Below are positions 5,854-10,109 of a stretch of DNA of 10,109 bases, piece by piece. The notes under the pieces were generated by a model, which ran no database searches, had not been told where the DNA came from, and saw nothing but the letters and a program-made list of their open reading frames with translations. The stretch is from Chloroflexia bacterium (lineage in GTDB: Bacteria; Chloroflexota; Chloroflexia; Thermomicrobiales; UBA6265), in contig JACCVE010000392.1 in the NCBI GenBank assembly GCA_013698285.1, positions 1 through 10,109 on the forward strand, given 5' to 3'. The stretch's first letter is position 1; every line of letters begins with the position of its first letter. Both the position numbers and the translations under genes were made by a program.

Positions 5854-6731
5854 CGGCTCACCCGCCCCCACAGTCCCAGCAGATAGCGGCGGATGATGAA
5901 GATAATGATCAGGGACGGGACCAGCATGGTGAAGCCGGCGGCGAAGCGGAATGGGGCCGGGGAGGCGTTGAGCGAACTGAGGACCAGGGCGGGGAGGGTG
6001 CGCTCGCGGACGGTCAGGATCACCGCCGCGAAGACCTCGTTCCACGACAGGACGAACGTGAAGATCGCCGCCGCCGCCAGGCCAGGCAGCGCGAGCGGCA
6101 AGACGACGCGGACGAACGCCATCAACGGCGTGCAACCGAGGGTCTGGGCGGCTTCCTCCAGATCACGCGGGACGCTGACGAAGATGCTGCTGGTGATGAG
6201 GATGGTGAAGGGTAATGCCAGGGCGGTGTGCATCAGGGCCACGCTGAAGATCGAGTCGTAGATGCCCCAATTGATGAAGGTGACCGCCAGCGGAATCGAG
6301 AGGATCACGATCGGGAAGGCGCGGGTGGACAGCACCAGGATCCGGAACGCGTCCCGGCCCCGAAAGGCAAACCTGGCGATCGCGTAACCGGCCGGGGCGC
6401 CGATCAGGGTCGAGAGGATGAGTGAGGTGACCGCGACGAGCACGCTGCGCCAGAACGCGGCCTGGACGCCGGTGGCGTTGATGAAGAAGGTGACGGTTTC
6501 GGCCGAGACGCCGCTGGGGATCAGTTGGCGGGGGTACTCATAGACGGCGTCGTTCGTACTGAACGCCACGACGCTGATCAGATAGATCGGCAGCAATACC
6601 CAGACCGCCAGGACGATCGCGGCGACGTACAGCGCACCGCGGCTGAGCAGGTGCTGCCGGGAGCGGCGCCGTTGGGTGATCGCCTCGCCGTCGCCGTCCG
6701 CGTCCTGCCGGGGTGTCGTGATGGTACTCAT
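5850..6731 (-). CDS. carbohydrate ABC transporter permease 2 (MalG/UgpE-like)
   Basis: A 293-residue integral membrane permease that would form the channel together with permease 1. A charged N-terminal tail of about 32 residues precedes the first membrane helix (ALYVAAIVLAVWVLLPIYLI, 33-52), followed by about five more hydrophobic segments. The cytoplasmic EAA loop that docks on the ATPase is present: LEEAAQTLGC then TPLMAFVRVVLPLALPG (191-217), with E193, A194, A195, G199 and P212. The ATG at 6731 is used because it overlaps the permease 1 stop by one base (TGATG), a coupled arrangement. A longer frame reaching 7106 only reads antisense-like sequence inside permease 1. AGGA lies about 9 bases before the start. 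The stop TAG sits in the last unit of a period-7 array. Confidence 0.95.
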   Translation of the reverse strand: MSTITTPRQDADGDGEAITQRRRSRQHLLSRGALYVAAIVLAVWVLLPIYLISVVAFSTNDAVYEYPRQLIPSGVSAETVTFFINATGVQAAFWRSVLVAVTSLILSTLIGAPAGYAIARFAFRGRDAFRILVLSTRAFPIVILSIPLAVTFINWGIYDSIFSVALMHTALALPFTILITSSIFVSVPRDLEEAAQTLGCTPLMAFVRVVLPLALPGLAAAAIFTFVLSWNEVFAAVILTVRERTLPALVLSSLNASPAPFRFAAGFTMLVPSLIIIFIIRRYLLGLWGRVSR

Positions 6732-7585
6732 CAGACGCGGTCCTGATTCGCGGGAACGAGCCAGAGGAAGAAGAGGGTGCTGATCACCGAGAGCAGGAGG
6801 ATCAGCGACGCGTAGGCCGCGGCCACGTTGGAGTTCTGGAGATCGCCATACCACCGATACGACTCGGCCGAGAGCGTGGTCAGGCCTCGACCGGCCAGGG
6901 CGATAACGGTGGCGAAGACTTGGAAGGCGAGGATCGTCCGCAAGATGAGCGCGACCTGGATGCTGGGCCGCAGCAGCGGCAGGATCACCCGCCAGATCTT
7001 CTGCCAGGTGGTGGCGCCGAGCATATCGGCCGCCTCGAGATAATCCTTGGGGATGGATTGCAGCCCGGCGACCAGGATGATCATGATGATCGAGGTCGCT
7101 CGCCACGCTTCCGCGAGGACGATCGCCAATAGGATCAAGAGTGGTTCCTGGTAGTTCAGGAAGATGATCGGTCGGTCGACGATGCCCAGGCCTTCGAGGA
7201 AACTATTGAGCCAGCCACGCTCGGTGAAAATCGCGAACCAGATGATGCCGGCCGACAGCTCACTGATGCCGAGGGGAATGGCGAAGATATAGAGCCAGAG
7301 GCCGGACCCCTTCAGCTTGGCGTTGACGACCAGCGCCATGGTCATCGCCAGCGTGAACTGGATCGGGATCACCAGCACGATCAGCAGTAAGGTGGTGCGG
7401 AGCGACCTCCAGAACGCGGCATCGTCGAGCATCGTTCGGATCGACACCGTGCTCCACTCGCCATCGCCGTTCTGGAATGCCAGCCCGAACGCCTGGATCA
7501 TCGGCGCCGCGAAGAAGATCGCCAGGAACGCCAAGGAAGGCAACAGCAGCAGGTACGGCGCCCAGCCGAGTTTGTGAGCTTTCAA
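6731..7585 (-). CDS. carbohydrate ABC transporter permease 1 (MalF/UgpA-like)
   Basis: A 284-residue membrane permease counted from TTG 7585. It begins with a short polar stretch and a first helix YLLLLPSLAFLAIFFAAP (11-28), the usual opening of CUT1 permeases, and has about six membrane segments. The EAA loop reads YLEAADMLGATTWQ then KIWRVILPLLRP (182-207), with E184, A185, A186 and G190. The open frame extends upstream to an ATG at 7681 and a GTG at 7711. Those extra 32-42 residues would be translated from a period-7 repeat array (7609-7657) and resemble nothing, so I choose the TTG. A short hairpin, CCGCC-GTGA-GGCGG (7594-7607), lies just before it. The ribosome binding site is poor, so the start is the least certain part. 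It overlaps permease 2 by one base and follows the binding-protein gene after a 206-base structured gap. Confidence 0.93.
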   Translation of the reverse strand: MKAHKLGWAPYLLLLPSLAFLAIFFAAPMIQAFGLAFQNGDGEWSTVSIRTMLDDAAFWRSLRTTLLLIVLVIPIQFTLAMTMALVVNAKLKGSGLWLYIFAIPLGISELSAGIIWFAIFTERGWLNSFLEGLGIVDRPIIFLNYQEPLLILLAIVLAEAWRATSIIMIILVAGLQSIPKDYLEAADMLGATTWQKIWRVILPLLRPSIQVALILRTILAFQVFATVIALAGRGLTTLSAESYRWYGDLQNSNVAAAYASLILLLSVISTLFFLWLVPANQDRV

Positions 7586-7608
7586 CGTGAGTTCCGCCGT
7601 GAGGCGGC

Positions 7609-7657
7609 AGATGACGGACGAGAGGGGGAAGGGGGCAGACGGCAGGGGACAGGACGA
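7609..7657. repeat. degenerate period-7 array, AG type (third pair, left)
   Basis: Seven units start at 7609, 7616, 7623, 7630, 7637, 7644 and 7651, including AGGGGGC, AGACGGC and AGGGGAC. Most open with AG and are G-rich. It contains GGGGACAGG (7645-7653), a string also present in the leaders of both four-helix-bundle copies. It lies in the gap between the binding protein and permease 1. Confidence 0.7.
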
Positions 7658-7711
7658 CCGCCCCCCGGTTGTCGAGCGCATGACGCAACCATGAGCTACC
7701 TCACCGCGCAC

Positions 7712-7746
7712 GGGAGTACCAGAGCCGATGTGGCTCCAGTACTCCC
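7712..7746. terminator. strong stem-loop between binding protein and permease 1
   Basis: GGGAGTAC (7712-7719) pairs perfectly with GTACTCCC (7739-7746). After a 2x2 internal loop, GAGCC (7722-7726) pairs with GGCTC (7732-7736) around a GATGT loop. There are 13 base pairs in total. In the operon mRNA it lies 45 bases after the binding-protein stop. No U-run follows, so partial termination or protection of the upstream mRNA end is more likely than a full stop. That fits the known need for more binding protein than permease in such importers. Confidence 0.6.
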
Positions 7747-7753
7747 CTCGCTG

Positions 7754-7795
7754 ATCCTACCGACTACCGACTATCGTCGTCCGACTTCGGTCTAT
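7754..7795. repeat. degenerate period-7 array, CT type (third pair, right)
   Basis: Six units start at 7754, 7761, 7768, 7775, 7782 and 7789, including CGACTAC, CGACTAT and CGACTTC. The pattern CGACTAY is close to the CGTCTAA units at 5819-5846. The last unit, GGTCTAT, contains the TAG stop codon of the binding-protein gene (7794-7792). It pairs in layout with the AG-type array at 7609-7657. Confidence 0.8.
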
Positions 7796-9150
7796 CCGAC
7801 CTGGCAGACGCCTTCGCTTTCGGGGTCTGGGGTCCAACAGGACGCGCCCGTCGCGTCGAGGATCTCTTGCAGCGCGACCGCCTCGGTCTGCAGGGCTTCT
7901 TGGATATCACCCTGGTCGACCACGGCCCGCTGGAAGACATTGCGGAAGACCTCGTTGTAGGCGCCGCCCTGATCGCCGAGCCCGACCGGCAGGAGGGATG
8001 GCAAGGCTTGCTCGTCCTCCGTGGTCGCCGCGACCGCACCCGCTTCCTTCTGGATGCCTTCGCCCAGGTCACCGGGGAGTTCGCCCTCGATGACCGGGAA
8101 GAACGCGACCTGCTCGAGCGTCAACGCCTGCGTTTCCGGCATCGTCAGGTACCGGATCAACGCCCTCGCGCCCTCCACGTTCGGTGCCGAGGCGGGGATC
8201 GCCAACCCGGCCACGACCGGCAAGAACCCGAGGCCCTCCGGTCCGCGGGGAGCCGGGAACATCACGATGTCGTCCGGGCTATTGCGGGCGGCATCGATCA
8301 GCCGGGCGGTGTGGTCCCAAGCGACCCAGACCTCACCCGACCGGAGCGGCTCGGACATCTGGTCGTAGCTGAGAGATTGCGGATTCGCCACCGCCCAGGC
8401 GCCCTGCAGCCATTGCCACATCGCGACGGCGCCTTCGCTGGTGAACTGGGTGTTGAGTGCCCCGGTGAAGCTGGGGTAGCCGTAGCCTTGGAAGAAGCGG
8501 TGGAGCAGACCGCTCTCACCGGCCGGGAGACCGAATCGTGGTCCCTCCGCTTCATTGATCGCCGTGATCCAGGCCAGAAGCTGATCGTAGGTCAAGTCGG
8601 TCGACAGGGTTTCCTCCGTCAACCCCTCCGGCAGGTACTCCAGCGCCTCTCGCCGGGCCGCCATCACGTAGGTCGCCTGCATCCAGGGAATGTAGAACTG
8701 CTGCTCGCCGCCGAACTTGCCCAGGTCGAGGTACTCCTCAACGATCCCGAGATCGGCGAGTTCGGTGGCGAGATCCGTCAGGTCCATCAGCAGGCCCTGC
8801 TCGGCCAGTGAGCCGAAGTCGCCGTGCTGGCCGCCGATCAAGCTGACTTCGCCCGTGCCCGCCTCCGCCTCGGCAGAGACGCGGTCATTGAACGGGCCGA
8901 TTTCCTCAGGCACGAATTCGACTTCTCCCTCGAACCCGGAGAGGACTTCGCCACGGAACGCCTCGGCTTCCTCGATCGGGGTCAACTGGGTCGAGAGGAA
9001 GACGATGTCGCCCCCACCGTCTTGACGCGCCCGGACGGACGCCCGCCCCCCGGCGAGGGGAGCCAGGGCGGCGGCCCCCGCGATGCCCGCTCCCGCCTTG
9101 ACGACGCCACGCCTCGTCACCGACCGTGTCTCGAAGATGTCGCGTGTCAT
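7792..9150 (-). CDS. Tat-exported extracellular solute-binding protein (family 1)
   Basis: A 452-residue substrate-binding protein that would capture the solute outside the membrane and deliver it to the two permeases. The N-terminus carries a twin-arginine signal, VTRRGVVKAG (11-20), followed by an alanine-rich hydrophobic stretch to about 33 and a likely cleavage region near 37-42. It is therefore exported folded. There is no lipobox cysteine. The mature part starts with DIVFLSTQLTPIE and has the aromatic-rich, two-lobe profile of family 1 sugar-binding proteins, including FYIPWMQATYVMAAR, MWQWLQGAWAVAN, WVAWDHTARL and a C-terminal YLTMPETQ region. Two cysteines, C438 and C449, are positioned to form a disulfide at the C-terminus. 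ATG 9150 is chosen over a longer frame from 9189 because AGGAGGA (9165-9159) lies 8 bases before it and the Tat signal follows directly. It is the first gene of the importer operon. The substrate cannot be named. Confidence 0.94.
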   Translation of the reverse strand: MTRDIFETRSVTRRGVVKAGAGIAGAAALAPLAGGRASVRARQDGGGDIVFLSTQLTPIEEAEAFRGEVLSGFEGEVEFVPEEIGPFNDRVSAEAEAGTGEVSLIGGQHGDFGSLAEQGLLMDLTDLATELADLGIVEEYLDLGKFGGEQQFYIPWMQATYVMAARREALEYLPEGLTEETLSTDLTYDQLLAWITAINEAEGPRFGLPAGESGLLHRFFQGYGYPSFTGALNTQFTSEGAVAMWQWLQGAWAVANPQSLSYDQMSEPLRSGEVWVAWDHTARLIDAARNSPDDIVMFPAPRGPEGLGFLPVVAGLAIPASAPNVEGARALIRYLTMPETQALTLEQVAFFPVIEGELPGDLGEGIQKEAGAVAATTEDEQALPSLLPVGLGDQGGAYNEVFRNVFQRAVVDQGDIQEALQTEAVALQEILDATGASCWTPDPESEGVCQVG

Positions 9151-9158
9151 AGTGTTGA

Positions 9159-9165
9159 TCCTCCT
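9159..9165 (-). promoter_or_regulatory. ribosome binding site of the solute-binding protein
   Basis: AGGAGGA read on the - strand, 8 bases before ATG 9150. It is the strongest Shine-Dalgarno match in the window. It fixes the start of the binding protein and suggests high expression of this first operon gene. Confidence 0.85.
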
Positions 9166-9225
9166 GGATCGGTCGCAGTCCCGCGGCACCGTCGCCGAGG
9201 GCGGCTTTGCGGCCAGTACGGGACG

Positions 9226-9254
9226 TTTGTACGACGACCATGGCGAACTGTCAA
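9226..9254 (-). promoter_or_regulatory. sigma70-like promoter of the ABC importer operon
   Basis: On the - strand a perfect -35 box TTGACA (9254-9249) is followed after exactly 17 bases by TACAAA (9231-9226), which matches the -10 consensus at 4 of 6 positions. Transcription would begin near 9219, giving a leader of about 70 bases before ATG 9150. No operator for a sugar regulator is evident. GTAC, itself palindromic, occurs twice around the -10 box (9216-9219 and 9229-9232), which could be part of one. Confidence 0.65.
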
Positions 9255-9286
9255 ACGAGGCGTTCCTTTGTTCAGCCCCGGGACGG

Positions 9287-9334
9287 TGTCATCCGGCAGG
9301 GCGACGGCCCGGCCCGTTCCGTCGCGCGATGACA
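9287..9334. terminator. two-part stem-loop after the Uma2 gene
   Basis: TGTCATC (9287-9293) pairs with GATGACA (9328-9334). Inside it, GCGACGG (9301-9307) pairs with CCGTCGC (9319-9325), with an unequal internal loop of 7 and 2 bases and an 11-base terminal loop. It lies 55 bases past the Uma2 stop and 33 bases upstream of the -35 box of the importer promoter. A role as terminator separating the two units is the simplest reading; it lacks a T-run. A regulator site is the alternative. Confidence 0.45.
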
Positions 9335-9388
9335 GCCCATACCGCGCCCTCTCACCTATGGCTCCCAGTACCCGCGTGGTCATCTGGG

Positions 9389-9964
9389 TCAGGCTTTGTC
9401 GAGGAGTGCCGCCAGATCGACCGTCACGCCCGGCAACGAGACGATCTCGATGGGTCCGATCGCCGGTGAGGTTTCGAGGTAGGAGCCATCCGGCTGCCGC
9501 CGCCAGATGGTAATCGTCTTGTCGAAGGGCTGGATGTACCAGATCTCGGCGTCGCCCCGCTCCTGGTAGCCCCGAAGCTTCGCCTTGACGTCATATGGCC
9601 CCGTTGACGGAGACCACACCTCGGCGACGAAGGGGAGCGGGTCGGCATAGAGGTCCAGCGCATCGGATCGCCCAGCCAGACCCACAGTCAGGCTTCGGGG
9701 AATCACGATGACATCAGGGATGTAGTACCGCTCCGCTGAGACCCGGAGACGGCCCGCGTTGCTCCGCACTTCGTACACGGTCGGGTCGAGCGCACCTCGC
9801 AAGACGAAGCTGAGTTCGAACGCGACGTAGTTGTGGGCACGCCACATTCCCGGCTTCTCCTGCAGCGACCCGTCGAAGAGTTCCCAGTTTCCCTCCGGGT
9901 CATTGAGAGCCACTCGCTCATAGGCCTCGGGGCTGACCAGACCGACTCGGTTCATAATCGCCAT
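9389..9964 (-). CDS. Uma2 family (DUF820) restriction-endonuclease-like protein
   Basis: A 191-residue Uma2/DUF820 protein with a PD-(D/E)xK nuclease-like fold. The features expected are WELFDGSLQEKP (27-38), YYIPDVIVIPRS (80-91) with D84, and PFVAEVWSPSTGPYDVKAKL (111-130) with E115, D125 and K129 as likely catalytic or metal-binding residues. GYQERGDAEIWYIQP follows (132-146), and a C-terminal helix DLAALLDKA ends the protein. The biological role of the family is not settled; it is often present in many copies in Chloroflexota, Cyanobacteria and Actinobacteria. ATG 9964 is chosen over one at 9997 because AGAGGA lies 6 bases upstream. The remnant of a second Uma2 gene ends 48 bases upstream on the same strand, so the two were a tandem pair. 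Confidence 0.93.
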   Translation of the reverse strand: MAIMNRVGLVSPEAYERVALNDPEGNWELFDGSLQEKPGMWRAHNYVAFELSFVLRGALDPTVYEVRSNAGRLRVSAERYYIPDVIVIPRSLTVGLAGRSDALDLYADPLPFVAEVWSPSTGPYDVKAKLRGYQERGDAEIWYIQPFDKTITIWRRQPDGSYLETSPAIGPIEIVSLPGVTVDLAALLDKA

Positions 9965-10012
9965 GTGGTGTCCTCTCACGCTCCCGTGCTCAACCATGGT
10001 GGTCCAGTCGTC

Positions 10013-10109
10013 TCACACGTCGTCCAGGATGGCGGCCAGATCTCCGCGTCGCCCCGTTCCTTGTACCGGGATAGCTTCGCCTTGATGTCATACCGGCCCG
10101 TGGAAGGAG
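10013..10109 (-). pseudogene. 3' remnant of a second Uma2 gene with internal deletion (runs off the window)
   Basis: Read leftwards from the window edge, the - strand encodes PSTGRYDIKAKLSRYKERGD then AEIW, closely matching PSTGPYDVKAKLRGYQERGD and AEIW of the intact Uma2 protein. Directly after this the sequence jumps to LAAILDDV and a TGA (10015-10013), matching the intact C-terminus DLAALLDKA. About 40 residues between the two are missing and the join changes the reading frame. The actual frame therefore runs on through unrelated codons to about 9977. The join lies at GATCTGG (10042-10036), a string that occurs at both corresponding places in the intact gene. The 5' part lies beyond the window, so other defects cannot be excluded. 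Confidence 0.85.

Noticed and set aside
5850..7106. Extended permease 2 starting at 7106
   Set aside because: The extra 125 residues are an out-of-frame reading of permease 1; the ATG at 6731 overlaps the permease 1 stop and directly precedes the typical tail and first helix.
7867..8811. Long + strand frame (314 codons) opposite the solute-binding protein
   Set aside because: It is a shadow of a clearly real, well-started Tat-signal protein gene.

Overview
The window looks like a stretch of a high-GC bacterial chromosome. The mix of genes fits Chloroflexota, possibly a Thermomicrobia-like lineage: a Tat-exported sugar-binding protein, tandem Uma2 (DUF820) genes, DUF3224, a soluble GAF/PAS kinase and a four-helix-bundle (23S-IVS type) protein. 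This placement rests on gene content and base composition only. No RNA gene, CRISPR array or classical transposase gene was seen.

Left part, + strand: a DUF3224 protein (105-539), a DUF1232/YkvA protein (723-1274) and a large soluble orphan histidine kinase (1538-3832) with zinc ribbon, two GAF domains, PAS, HisKA and HATPase. The kinase may be translationally coupled to a tiny leader ORF. Positions 1-104 and 1275-1496 hold nothing I can support. Position 540-722 holds one strong stem-loop. Directly after the kinase lies a dead four-helix-bundle gene (3877-about 4175), broken by a frameshift and a stop.

Centre and right, - strand: a complete CUT1-type carbohydrate ABC importer operon reading right to left. 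It consists of a sigma70-like promoter (9254-9226), a Tat-signal binding protein (9150-7792), permease 1 (7585-6731), permease 2 (6731-5850, overlapping by 1 nt) and a MalK-like ATPase (5325-4237). An intact four-helix-bundle gene (5759-5382) sits inside this operon, between permease 2 and the ATPase. Upstream of the operon are a Uma2-family gene (9964-9389) and the 3' remnant of a second Uma2 gene (10109-10013) carrying an internal deletion.

The most unusual signal is non-coding. Six intergenic blocks are degenerate tandem arrays with a period of exactly 7 bases. They form three pairs, each with an AG-type array on the left (like TWAGRCG) and its inverted CT-type partner on the right (like CGYCTWA). 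One pair encloses the dead four-helix-bundle gene, one the intact one, and one a gene-free gap holding a strong hairpin. Around the intact gene the arrays form a 28-bp inverted repeat with 26 matches. The right-hand array of each pair starts in the stop codon of the preceding - strand gene. I read this as a family of small heptamer-bounded cassettes that carry four-helix-bundle genes into operon gaps, at different stages of decay. They may be excised from mRNA as intervening sequences are from 23S rRNA. The repeats and the dead gene are read directly from the sequence; mobility and RNA processing are inference.
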